Positions 1-8,066 of a stretch of 9,530 nt of DNA are shown piece after piece (within the stretch, counting starts at the first letter, position 1; each line of letters begins with the position of its first letter). The DNA lies in NCBI GenBank assembly GCA_031264645.1, contig JAISDR010000244.1, forward strand, positions 1-9,530, written 5' to 3'. The position numbers and the translations under genes are program-made. The notes under the pieces were generated by a model. The model had not been told where the DNA came from, searched no databases, and worked only from the letters and a program-made list of their open reading frames with translations. This stretch comes from Prevotellaceae bacterium (GTDB lineage Bacteria; Bacteroidota; Bacteroidia; Bacteroidales; UBA932).

Positions 1-3000
1 GAGAGGTATCTGCGCTTTCATCAACATGCCGATCATTTCGTGAGCTATTTCGTCGAGCATGGTTTTGAACAGGTTATACGATTCGAACTTGTAAATCAAC
101 AGCGGGTCTTTCTGTTCGAAAGTAGCGTTCTGCACAGACTGTTTCAATTCGTCCATTTCGCGCAAGTGCTCTTTCCAGTGCTCGTCAATCATAACCAGCA
201 TAATAGTTTTGCTGTATGACTTGCCAAGCGCCTTACCCTTGGTCTCGTAAGCTTCCTTGAGATTTACGGAAACGTTCAAAACCTTATATCCGTCGCTTAT
301 GGGAATCTGTATGTTTTCGTACACATGTTTCTGATGTTCATACACATTCTTGACAATAGGATATATCCGTTCCGAAAGAATATCCATGCGGCGGTTATAA
401 GTATCTTCGACAAGCAATGCAAGCTTGTCGGCAATTGCAGCGCTGTTTGCTTCCGAATATTCCTTTTCCTCCAATGGAGGCTGTATGTACAGGCTTTTAA
501 TTGTTTCCCTGTAAAACGACTCATAATCGAGACCCGAAACCTGTTCAACCAGCGAATCGCAATAGTCGGATATCATGTTAAGAAGATCGACGTCAACTCT
601 TTCGCCGTGTAAAGCGTGATTACGTCGCGAGTATATAACCTTACGCTGCGAATTCATAACATCGTCATATTCAAGAAGACGTTTACGGATGCCGAAATTG
701 TTTTCCTCGACCTTGCGCTGCGCCTTTTCTATCTGACGCGAAATAAGGGACGACTGAATAACATCATCTTCCTTAATTCCAAGAGTATCCATCATCCTCG
801 CTATGCGTTCGGAGCCGAACAGCCGCATAAGGTTATCTTCCAGAGAAACATAGAACTGCGATGTTCCCGGATCGCCCTGACGACCCGAACGTCCTCTGAG
901 CTGCCTGTCGACGCGGCGGGATTCGTGGCGTTCGGTACCGATAATCGCAAGTCCTCCGGCTTCCTTGACGCCTTCGCCGAGTTTGATGTCGGTTCCGCGT
1001 CCCGCCATGTTGGTTGCAATGGTTACGGTTCCTGCCTGTCCTGCTTCGGCTACAATGTCCGCCTCCCGCTGATGCTGTTTCGCATTCAGGACATTATGCT
1101 TGATATTTTTCATCTTGAGCATTTTGCTCAACAGTTCCGAGATTTCTACCGAAGTCGTACCCACCAGCACAGGGCGCTTGTCCGTCTTGCTGAGCTTTTC
1201 TATCTCGGCTACGACAGCCTTGTATTTTTCCCTTTTGGTCTTGTAAATCAGGTCGGGATAATCGTTACGTATCACCGGTTTGTTCGTCGGAATAACGATG
1301 ACGTCAAGGTAATAGATTTTCCAGAACTCGCCCGCTTCGGTTTCGGCGGTACCGGTCATACCTGCAAGCTTGTGGTACATACGGAAATAGTTCTGCAGGG
1401 TTATCGTTGCGAAAGTCTGCGTCGCAGCTTCTATCTTGACATTTTCCTTGGCTTCAATAGCCTGATGCAAACCGTCGGAATATCTGCGTCCCTCAAGAAT
1501 ACGTCCCGTCTGTTCGTCAACAATTTTCACCTTGTTGTCCATCACCACATATTCGATTTCCCTTTCGAACATCGTATAAGCTTTCAACAGCTGGTGGATG
1601 GTATGCAAACGCTCCGATTTTACGGAATAATCGCTCAGTATCGAGTCTTTTGCAGTCTCCTTTTCGATGGAAGACATCTCGCTCTTCTCGACTCTCGCAA
1701 TTTCGCTGCCCACGTCCGGCATGACGAAAAACGAGGAATCGCTAACCATGTTCGAAATATACTCAACGCCCTTATCCGTAAGCTCGACGGAGTTCTGCTT
1801 CTCGTCTATTACGAAAAACAGGTCGTCGGTAACTTTGAACATGTTACGGCTGTTGTCCTGCATGTAAACGTTTTCGGTTTTCTGCATCAGCGATTTGATT
1901 CCCTGTTCGCTTAAAAACTTTATGATTGGCTTGTATTTCGGCAAACCCTTGTGCGCCCGGTATAAAAGCAGACCGCCGTCGTCCGACCTGTTTTCCGCAA
2001 CAAGTTTTCTCGATTCCGACAGCAGTTGCGTAACCAGATTTCGCTGAACCGAATACAGTTTTTCCACGTAAGGCTTGTATTCGTTGAACATCTGGTCGTC
2101 GCCCCGCGGCACGGGACCGGCAATGATAAGCGGAGTACGCGCGTCGTCAATCAGTACCGAATCGACCTCGTCCACTATTGCGTAATGATGTTTGCGCTGC
2201 ACAAGTTCATCCGGCGAAAACACCATGTTGTCGCGAAGATAGTCAAATCCAAATTCATTGTTTGTGCCGAAAGTGATGTCGGCGGAGTACGCTTTGCGTC
2301 TTGCAGCGGAATGCGGCTCGTGCTTGTCGATGCAGTCAACCGACAGTCCGTGAAATTCGTATATGGGTCCCATCCATTCGGAGTCGCGCTGCGAAAGATA
2401 GGTATTGACCGTAACTATATGCACGCCTTTGCCTGCCAAAGCATTGAGAAAAACGGGAAGGGTCGCGACAAGGGTTTTTCCTTCGCCGGTACTCATTTCG
2501 GCAATGGCGCCGACTAATTTTCTTTTTCCGTCGGTAGTATTTTCATATTGCAGCTTCGGCGAGTTGAGCACAATCCCGCCGGCTAACTGTACATCGTAAT
2601 GCACCATGTCCCACGTGATTAGATTCCCTCCTGCCGTCCATTTGTTTGCCCAGACAGCTTTGTCGCCCTCAATAACGACGCTTGATTTTTTGGCGGCAAG
2701 TTCCCTGTCGAAATCAGTCGCGGTAACAACAATCTGTTCGTTTTCCTTGAATCGTTGCGCCGTACTTTTAACTATCGCAAACGCTTCGGGAAGAACTTCC
2801 TGCAGGATTTCTTCAATCTTGTGGTCTACTTCTTCAACAAGGCTATCTACTTCGGTGTAAAGATTTTCTTTTTCCTTGACGTCAAGATCGGGGTCTTCCA
2901 TTTGCCTTTTGAGTTCGGCGATTTGCTGCTCTTCTCCGGCATAATAGTCCTGAACTTTTTGCTTTAGAGCCAACGAAGCCGCACGAAGTTCATCATTGCT

Positions 3001-3120
3001 CAATTGCGAAATTCTTGGGTATATTTCATTGATTTTCGCCACTCTCGGCATTATTAATTTTAAATCCTTATCGGATTTCGTACCAAAAACTTGCTTTAAA
3101 ACAGAGTTAATAAAATTCAT
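1..3120 (-). CDS. secA: Preprotein translocase ATPase SecA (3' end beyond left edge)
   Basis: SecA is the cytoplasmic ATPase that drives unfolded preproteins through the SecYEG channel. The frame is open from an ATG at 3120 to the window edge, giving 1040 residues without a stop. Seen in order: Walker A (TGEGKT, residues 211-216), the DEAD-like Walker B (DEVD, 317-320), helicase motif TNMAGRGTD (703-711), arginine-finger motif [11 protein letters not shown] (740-750), and the helical scaffold segment DEHWKEHL (979-986) followed by a QKDP element. Walker A lies about 100 residues later than in E. coli SecA, because the N-terminal part is longer, as is usual in Bacteroidota. Family members there are about 1100 residues, so roughly 50-70 residues are missing, including the C-terminal zinc-binding tail if present. 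The leader is AT-rich with no Shine-Dalgarno sequence. The gene is divergent from the TPR gene. Identification is secure. Confidence 0.98.
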   Translation of the reverse strand, partial: MNFINSVLKQVFGTKSDKDLKLIMPRVAKINEIYPRISQLSNDELRAASLALKQKVQDYYAGEEQQIAELKRQMEDPDLDVKEKENLYTEVDSLVEEVDHKIEEILQEVLPEAFAIVKSTAQRFKENEQIVVTATDFDRELAAKKSSVVIEGDKAVWANKWTAGGNLITWDMVHYDVQLAGGIVLNSPKLQYENTTDGKRKLVGAIAEMSTGEGKTLVATLPVFLNALAGKGVHIVTVNTYLSQRDSEWMGPIYEFHGLSVDCIDKHEPHSAARRKAYSADITFGTNNEFGFDYLRDNMVFSPDELVQRKHHYAIVDEVDSVLIDDARTPLIIAGPVPRGDDQMFNEYKPYVEKLYSVQRNLVTQLLSESRKLVAENRSDDGGLLLYRAHKGLPKYKPIIKFLSEQGIKSLMQKTENVYMQDNSRNMFKVTDDLFFVIDEKQNSVELTDKGVEYISNMVSDSSFFVMPDVGSEIARVEKSEMSSIEKETAKDSILSDYSVKSERLHTIHQLLKAYTMFEREIEYVVMDNKVKIVDEQTGRILEGRRYSDGLHQAIEAKENVKIEAATQTFATITLQNYFRMYHKLAGMTGTAETEAGEFWKIYYLDVIVIPTNKPVIRNDYPDLIYKTKREKYKAVVAEIEKLSKTDKRPVLVGTTSVEISELLSKMLKMKNIKHNVLNAKQHQREADIVAEAGQAGTVTIATNMAGRGTDIKLGEGVKEAGGLAIIGTERHESRRVDRQLRGRSGRQGDPGTSQFYVSLEDNLMRLFGSERIARMMDTLGIKEDDVIQSSLISRQIEKAQRKVEENNFGIRKRLLEYDDVMNSQRKVIYSRRNHALHGERVDVDLLNMISDYCDSLVEQVSGLDYESFYRETIKSLYIQPPLEEKEYSEANSAAIADKLALLVEDTYNRRMDILSERIYPIVKNVYEHQKHVYENIQIPISDGYKVLNVSVNLKEAYETKGKALGKSYSKTIMLVMIDEHWKEHLREMDELKQSVQNATFEQKDPLLIYKFESYNLFKTMLDEIAHEMIGMLMKAQIPL

Positions 3121-3152
3121 ATAATTTAAATTTATAACCAAATATAATGCCG

Positions 3153-3186
3153 CAAATATACGCGATAATTATTTAAAAAACTCAAA
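3153..3186 (-). promoter_or_regulatory. Candidate secA promoter, Bacteroidota type
   Basis: On the minus strand TATATTTGC (8-base box at 3160-3153) matches the Bacteroidota -7 consensus TAnnTTTG, including the common following C. A TTTG at 3186-3183 lies 22 bases upstream, close to the usual -33 spacing. Transcription would begin a few bases downstream, near 3147, giving a leader of about 25-30 nt before the secA ATG. A second TATATTTG at 3146-3139 lacks a well-placed -33 element. The call rests on consensus matching only. Confidence 0.6.
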
Positions 3187-3297
3187 AAATCTGTAAAATG
3201 CTGCAATTCGGCAAGAAAACACGCTATAAAACAATGCCCGCAATAACGATAAATAACGTATAAAAAATAAAATGGCAAGATTTTACTCTATTCTAAA

Positions 3298-3319
3298 AAC
3301 AGGACGACAAAATCCTGTT
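3298..3319. repeat. 7-bp inverted repeat (possible hairpin)
   Basis: AACAGGA at 3298-3304 is perfectly complementary in reverse to TCCTGTT at 3313-3319, with an 8-base loop. The stem is short and no T-run follows directly, so it is not a good intrinsic terminator. It lies about 40 bp upstream of the candidate -7 box of the TPR gene, so it could be an operator, or it could be chance. The right arm is also the first unit of the adjacent 9-nt tandem repeat. Confidence 0.4.
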
Positions 3320-3337
3320 AATTCTGAAAATCCTGTT
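3311..3337. repeat. Three-unit 9-nt tandem repeat
   Basis: Three consecutive 9-mers are AATCCTGTT (3311-3319), AATTCTGAA (3320-3328) and AATCCTGTT (3329-3337). Units 1 and 3 are identical, and unit 2 differs at three positions. The following TTTCAGAC may be a degenerate continuation. The array sits immediately upstream of the candidate TPR-gene promoter and ends in its -33 zone. It may be a regulatory array, a dispersed intergenic repeat, or a chance feature; the sequence does not decide. Confidence 0.6.
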
Positions 3338-3355
3338 TCAGACAAAAAAATATGT

Positions 3356-3363
3356 TACCTTTG
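3356..3363 (+). promoter_or_regulatory. Candidate promoter -7 box for the TPR-pyrE unit
   Basis: TACCTTTGC (TA at 3356-3357, with the preceding base t at 3356) matches the Bacteroidota -7 consensus TAnnTTTG and is followed by C, as in many strong promoters of the phylum. The -33 region is weak: the nearest TTTG-like sequence is TTTC at 3336-3339, about 16 bases upstream. Transcription would start near 3370, leaving an AT-rich leader of about 40 nt to the ATG at 3409. This argues against translation starting at the upstream ATG at 3352. Confidence 0.6.
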
Positions 3364-3408
3364 CGCGTTACTTTTTGTTGTTTTATTTGGTTAAATTTAA
3401 AAGTTAAT

Positions 3409-6400
3409 ATGATGGACAGACGTTTTTTATGCACGGCAATATTTGTTTGCCTGGCGTTATTCAGGCTTGAGGCTCAGGATATTTACCCTTATCCTGTTGA
3501 CAACGGCGATCTCAGGAAAGTCTCCGATTTATACGCCAAGGAGATGTATCGCTCATCGCTGGAAAAGATATATTCGGCGAAAAAAGAGCCGGGAAATGTT
3601 TTGACGGACGACGATCTTGCTTTTTACGAAGCCATGAGCGCTTTGTATAACGAGCAGAGCAATGCCGAAGCGCTTTTGTCGGAAATCATTCATTCGAAAC
3701 CGAAGAACATCCATTATCCCGAAGCCATGTTCGGATACGGTCGTTATCTGTACAGCAAAGGCAAGTATAAGGATGCGGCAGACGCTTTCAAGCAGATATC
3801 CGCTTCAGAGGTACCTTCGACGGAAAGAGCTGAATATTACTTTAAATCGGGATACAGCAGCTACAAATCGGGAAAAACGGACGAGGCTGTCAACGATTTC
3901 AGGAAAATCAAAGACCAGAGGAACATGTACGCCGACGCCGCCCTGTACTACTATTCCCATATCGAATACGAAAAAGGAAATTATGTTACGGCGAATCAGG
4001 GTTTTGAAAGATTGAAAACGAATCCCAACTACGCATCCGTAGTTCCATACTACACGCTTCAAATTGCATTCATCCAGAAAGATTTCGACAAGGTAATCGC
4101 TGACGGGGAAGGATTCCTGTCGCAATCGTCCGAAAGCAGGATGGGCGAAATCACCCGTATTCTTTCAGAAGCATACATGCAGAAAGGGAATTTCGAAAAG
4201 TCGGCGGAATATTTTGAGAAGTACGAGAAATCCACATCAAAACTGTCGAGGGAAGATTATTACCTGAAAGGATTTATCGCTTACGAGAAGGAAGATTATC
4301 CTTCGGCGGCAAAGAGTTTTGTTTCGGCGGCGGCAAACGCCAAAGATTCATTGAGTCAGCTGGCAGACTATCATCTGGGAGGCTGCTACCTGCAAACCGA
4401 CTCTAAGGAAGACGCCCTGAGCGCATTCATGAGAGCCTCGCAAAATGATTTCAACGAAACAGTTCGGGAAGACGCGCTTCTCAATTATGCCAAGCTGTCT
4501 CTGGAACTGCGAAACAACGAAACGCCAATGCTGGCTTATCTCGAACAGTATCCCGCCAATGCCAACAATCCCGAATTTTTGACATACAGAGCCGAATCCG
4601 CGGCAAAAAAAGGAAACTATGCCGAAGCAATCAGGCTGCTGCAAACAAATCCAAACCCTTCGACTTCGGATCAGGCGGCAATACAGCGTCTTGCCTTTGC
4701 TGCCGGTACCGCGTCGTTCAAAAACAGTGATTATGCGCAGGCAATAGACATGTTTGACATGTCCATAAACAGTCCCGTACTGGGCAGCGACAATTCGGTC
4801 AAGGCTTTGTCCATTTACGGAAAAGCCAATGCCACATACGCTCTGGGGAACTACAGCTCGGCGCGCAGCCTGTTTCAGACTTTTATCAACACTGCCGGCT
4901 CTTTCAACCTGCAGGAATACAGCATCGCCCACTACAACACCGGATACTGTTATTTCAAGGAGCAGAATTATGATCAGGCGCTTACCTGGTTCAGGAAATA
5001 TATCAGCTTCGAGGCAAACACATCCCGGAAAACGGTGTACCTCGGCGACTGCTACAACCGGATAGGCGACTGCTATTTCAAAAAGCGCGATTACCAGCTT
5101 GCGGCGGATAATTATACGACAAGCGAAAGCCTGGGGATACCCAATCCCGACTATTCCGCCCTGCAAAGGGGAATATCGCTCGGATTCACTTCCGGAACCG
5201 ACGCCAAGATAAACGCGCTAAAGCATATACCGCGTTCATATCCAAACTCGACCCGTGTTCCGTCGGCATATTATGAGCTGGGCAGAACGTATCAGCAGCA
5301 AATGAAATATGATGATGCAATTTCCGCTTTCCAGTCCGTTATATCGAAATACCCTTCTTCCCCCGTCTATTCCAATTCGCTGGTAGAGTCGGGATTAATC
5401 GAGTTGAACAGGGGAAATTATGACAAGGCGCTGTCGTACTACCGGCAGGTTGTGGACAAGTTTCCCAATTCGCCCGAAGCGCAGAATGCACTGGAAGGAA
5501 TAAAGAATATTTATATAGAACAAAACCGTATGGACGAGTATATTAATTACTCAAACAAAATCGGACAGGGCGTCAAAAGCCCGGGCGAAAAAGACTCGCT
5601 GATATTTATTGCGGCAGAACGGCTGTATCAGACAGGCGACTGCGCAAAGGCTTTGCCGGCAATGAGAAAATACCTCGAAGACTATCCTTCGGGAAGGTTC
5701 CTCACTCCCGCCAACTTCTATCTTGCCGACTGTTCCATGAAACAGCAGGACTACAGCGACGCATTGAGCGCCTACAGTTACGTTGTCCGCCAGCCGGAAA
5801 ACGACTTTACCGAAACGGCATGGTCGGGAGTCGCCCGTGCAAACTATAATCTGAAAAATTATGCCGACGCCGCCGCTGCATTCGAGCAGGTCAAGAGTTT
5901 GGCGCAGACGCCCATCGGAAAATTTGACGCGGAACTCGGATGCATGCGCGCATACGTCGCCATGGAAAACAACGAAAAAGCCGCTGTTTCGGCAGGCGTT
6001 GTAGCCGCGTCAACGGGAATACCGCCGGAATTGAAGCGGGAAGCAAATCTGGTAATCGGACGGGCAAGCCAGCAGTCGGGCGACTATAAAAAGGCGCTGG
6101 AGATATTTAAAACCCTGGCGGTTGATCTCAATCAGCCGATAGACGCCGAAGCCAAATACAGAATGATTGCCTCGTATTTCGCCCAGAAAAAATACAAGGA
6201 AGCGGAAAACGAAGTCATTTCCTTCAGCGAAAATTCGACGCAGCAGCTTTACTGGCTTGCGAAATCGTTTATTATACTTGGAGACATCTATGTACTGAAA
6301 GATAATAAGGTACAGGCTAAAGCAACATACGAATCGGTGGCAAACGGCTATAAGCGCAGGGATGACGGGGTTATCGAGGAGGCAGAACAGAAATTGAGAG

Positions 6401-6411
6401 AACTTGAGTAA
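3409..6411 (+). CDS. Large exported tetratricopeptide-repeat protein, function unknown
   Basis: The predicted protein is 1000 residues starting at the ATG at 3409 (an adjacent ATG follows at 3412). Residues 1-22 look like a Sec signal peptide: MMDRR, then a hydrophobic stretch, then a probable cleavage after LEA. No lipobox is evident, so a soluble periplasmic location is likely. Almost all the rest is TPR-like helix pairs, about 20 by eye, with recurring G/A-Y...G-Y-A-A-F patterns (for example AHYNTGYCYFKEQNYDQAL and AYYELGRTYQQQMKYDDAI). TPRs are protein-binding scaffolds, and the family resembles BamD/YbgF-like periplasmic TPR proteins, but the partner cannot be named. A longer frame begins at the ATG at 3352. 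That start is rejected because it lies just upstream of the promoter box and would bury the signal peptide behind 19 residues. The stop overlaps the next gene by 8 bp. Confidence 0.9.
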   Translation: MMDRRFLCTAIFVCLALFRLEAQDIYPYPVDNGDLRKVSDLYAKEMYRSSLEKIYSAKKEPGNVLTDDDLAFYEAMSALYNEQSNAEALLSEIIHSKPKNIHYPEAMFGYGRYLYSKGKYKDAADAFKQISASEVPSTERAEYYFKSGYSSYKSGKTDEAVNDFRKIKDQRNMYADAALYYYSHIEYEKGNYVTANQGFERLKTNPNYASVVPYYTLQIAFIQKDFDKVIADGEGFLSQSSESRMGEITRILSEAYMQKGNFEKSAEYFEKYEKSTSKLSREDYYLKGFIAYEKEDYPSAAKSFVSAAANAKDSLSQLADYHLGGCYLQTDSKEDALSAFMRASQNDFNETVREDALLNYAKLSLELRNNETPMLAYLEQYPANANNPEFLTYRAESAAKKGNYAEAIRLLQTNPNPSTSDQAAIQRLAFAAGTASFKNSDYAQAIDMFDMSINSPVLGSDNSVKALSIYGKANATYALGNYSSARSLFQTFINTAGSFNLQEYSIAHYNTGYCYFKEQNYDQALTWFRKYISFEANTSRKTVYLGDCYNRIGDCYFKKRDYQLAADNYTTSESLGIPNPDYSALQRGISLGFTSGTDAKINALKHIPRSYPNSTRVPSAYYELGRTYQQQMKYDDAISAFQSVISKYPSSPVYSNSLVESGLIELNRGNYDKALSYYRQVVDKFPNSPEAQNALEGIKNIYIEQNRMDEYINYSNKIGQGVKSPGEKDSLIFIAAERLYQTGDCAKALPAMRKYLEDYPSGRFLTPANFYLADCSMKQQDYSDALSAYSYVVRQPENDFTETAWSGVARANYNLKNYADAAAAFEQVKSLAQTPIGKFDAELGCMRAYVAMENNEKAAVSAGVVAASTGIPPELKREANLVIGRASQQSGDYKKALEIFKTLAVDLNQPIDAEAKYRMIASYFAQKKYKEAENEVISFSENSTQQLYWLAKSFIILGDIYVLKDNKVQAKATYESVANGYKRRDDGVIEEAEQKLRELE

Positions 6412-7435
6412 AAGGAATTTATATAAAATACTCTTATTTTCGGTAAGTTTCTCCGTTCTTGGTTTCATGATATACAAGATTGGAGTGGATACCATACTTA
6501 AGGGTCTGATCGGGATAAAATTATGGTTTTTTGTCATTGTTTTCCTGTGGTTTATCATATACGTACTGAACGCTTTGGCGTGGAAAGTGATGATATATAA
6601 TGAAAAGGGAGAAAAAAAGCCTTCGTTTGCGTTTCTGCTGCGCATGACAATCACCGGATTCGCAATCAATTACATTACTCCGTTTGCCGAAATAGGCGGC
6701 GAGCCGTACAAAATAATGCATCTGAAGGAATATCTGGGTTCGGTAAAGGCGACGTCCTGCGTTATACTGTACTCTATGATGCACGTATTTGCGCATATCG
6801 TTTTCTGGATGATTTCGATTGTGCTGGTTCTGGTTTTTTACAGACTCTCGTGGGCGCCTTTTCTCTTGCTGTCCGTTTTGTTTACAGCGTTCTTTTTTGT
6901 TATACTGCTGTTTCTCAAAGGCTACAGGAACGGAATGATCGTGCGCACGTTCAGGATAATGGAGAAAATACCGTTTATCAAGAAATGGGCAAGGCGGATG
7001 AGCGAAACGAAATCGGACAGGCTGAAGGAGATGGATTATCATATTTCGCATCTCCATACTCACAGGCGTTCATCGTTCTACTGGTCGTTTTTCGTCGAGC
7101 TTTCATCGCGTTTCCTAATCTGCTGCGAGGTGAATATTATCATGTTTGCCTTGTCAGCCATGTTTCCCGGAGTGCATGTGTCGTTTCTTGATGCGATAAT
7201 AATCACGGCGGCTTATTCCCTGTTTGCCAACATAGTGTTTTTCATTCCCATGCAGATAGCTTCGAAAGAAGGCGGCTATATGCTTGCTTTCGAAACGCTT
7301 GGACTGCCTTCAAGTCCGGCTTTCATCATTGCAATCATTACGCGCATAAGGGAACTGTTCTGGATTTTTATAGGGATAATCCTTTTGAAAACGAACAAGG
7401 AGAAATTAAAATCGAATTATATAGATATAAAATGA
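6404..7435 (+). CDS. Lysylphosphatidylglycerol synthase TM region / UPF0104-family membrane protein
   Basis: This is a 343-residue integral membrane protein with about eight hydrophobic segments, roughly at residues 9-26, 40-57, 78-94, 117-147, 150-171, 230-255, 262-284 and 305-328. Family hallmarks are GGEPYK (98-103), inside TPFAEIGGEPYK, and the late IPMQIASKEGGY (281-292). These match the flippase-like membrane domain shared with MprF-type lysyl-PG synthases (PF03706/COG0392). Only the membrane part is present: there is no C-terminal aminoacyl-transferase domain, so lipid lysylation by this protein alone is unlikely. Substrate is unknown; lipid or polyprenol-linked translocation is the family-based guess. 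The start is a TTG at 6404, overlapping the TPR stop. The first in-frame ATG, near 6467, would delete the first membrane segment. The stop overlaps the pyrE start by 4 bp (ATGA). Confidence 0.88.
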   Translation: MSKRNLYKILLFSVSFSVLGFMIYKIGVDTILKGLIGIKLWFFVIVFLWFIIYVLNALAWKVMIYNEKGEKKPSFAFLLRMTITGFAINYITPFAEIGGEPYKIMHLKEYLGSVKATSCVILYSMMHVFAHIVFWMISIVLVLVFYRLSWAPFLLLSVLFTAFFFVILLFLKGYRNGMIVRTFRIMEKIPFIKKWARRMSETKSDRLKEMDYHISHLHTHRRSSFYWSFFVELSSRFLICCEVNIIMFALSAMFPGVHVSFLDAIIITAAYSLFANIVFFIPMQIASKEGGYMLAFETLGLPSSPAFIIAIITRIRELFWIFIGIILLKTNKEKLKSNYIDIK

Positions 7436-8064
7436 ATACAGCGAATAAAATTGCGTCTTTGCTTTTGGATATAAAGGCAGTGAAACTAAGCGTTAAAGAA
7501 CCTTTTACATGGGCGTCGGGATGGAAATCGCCCATATACTGCGACAACAGGAAAATCCTGTCGTACCCCGATGCAAGAAAATCGGTCTGCAAGGGTTTTG
7601 CCTCATACATCAAGGAACATTATCCTGATGCGGAGGTGATTGCAGGCGTGGCTACCGGCGCTATAGCTCACGGAATGCTTGTCGCCGAGGAACTGAATCT
7701 TCCTTTTGTCTACGTGCGGGCAAGTCCTAAAAGTCACGGTCTGGAGAATCTGATTGAGGGCGAACTTCCGGAAAAGTCGAAGGTTGTGGTCATCGAAGAC
7801 CTGATTTCGACCGGAGGAAGCAGTATCGCAGCTGTCGAGGCTTTGAGAAAAGCCGGCGCATGCGTGCTTGGTCTGCTGGCTGTTTTCTCTTACGAATTTG
7901 ATGCGGCAAGGCAGAATTTCAATGCGGTGAAATGCGACTTCCATTCTCTCAGCAACTATTCCATTCTGCTGAAAGAAGCGGCGGATTCCGGTTATATCGA
8001 GAAAAAAGACCTGGAACTGCTGAAAAAATGGCGCGAAGCTCCGGATAAATATGCCGGAACGTAA
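7432..8064 (+). CDS. pyrE: Orotate phosphoribosyltransferase
   Basis: PyrE condenses orotate with PRPP to give orotidine 5'-monophosphate, the fifth step of de novo UMP synthesis, in the cytoplasm. The protein is 210 residues, a normal length. Visible family features are the N-terminal FTWASGWKSPIYCDNR (25-40), with the substrate-contacting SGxxSPIY element, AGVATGAIAHG (71-81), YVRASPKSHG (94-103) with the flexible-loop Lys/His, and the PRPP-binding motif VVVIEDLISTGGSS (118-131) with its acidic pair ED. Nothing catalytic appears missing. The start is an ATG at 7432 inside the stop of the preceding gene, which suggests translational coupling. It is the last gene of the rightward unit, and its stop lies 2 bp from the stop of the converging gene. 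No terminator hairpin is visible in between. Confidence 0.98.
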   Translation: MNTANKIASLLLDIKAVKLSVKEPFTWASGWKSPIYCDNRKILSYPDARKSVCKGFASYIKEHYPDAEVIAGVATGAIAHGMLVAEELNLPFVYVRASPKSHGLENLIEGELPEKSKVVVIEDLISTGGSSIAAVEALRKAGACVLGLLAVFSYEFDAARQNFNAVKCDFHSLSNYSILLKEAADSGYIEKKDLELLKKWREAPDKYAGT

Positions 8065-8066
8065 TT

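Noticed and set aside
616..1914. 432-residue open frame on the plus strand
   Set aside because: It lies wholly antisense to secA, whose motifs on the minus strand are unambiguous. The translation shows no recognisable domain and is best explained as a shadow of secA codon use.
3242..3258. AATAACG repeated twice at 10-bp spacing
   Set aside because: Two 7-mers in AT-rich DNA are likely by chance, and no promoter lies at a sensible distance.
3298..3319. Inverted repeat as an intrinsic terminator
   Set aside because: The stem is only 7 bp, no T-run follows, and no gene on either strand ends here.
3272..3394. 40-codon open frame in the intergenic region with a hydrophobic C-terminal end, partly encoded by the 9-nt repeat (NPV-NSE-NPV)
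   Set aside because: It spans the candidate TPR promoter and has no visible promoter or conservation evidence. A 9-nt repeat keeps frame automatically, so an open frame here is unsurprising.
4348..5166. 272-residue open frame on the minus strand
   Set aside because: It is antisense to the TPR gene, which is continuous and has clear repeats. It has no domain, start context or promoter of its own.
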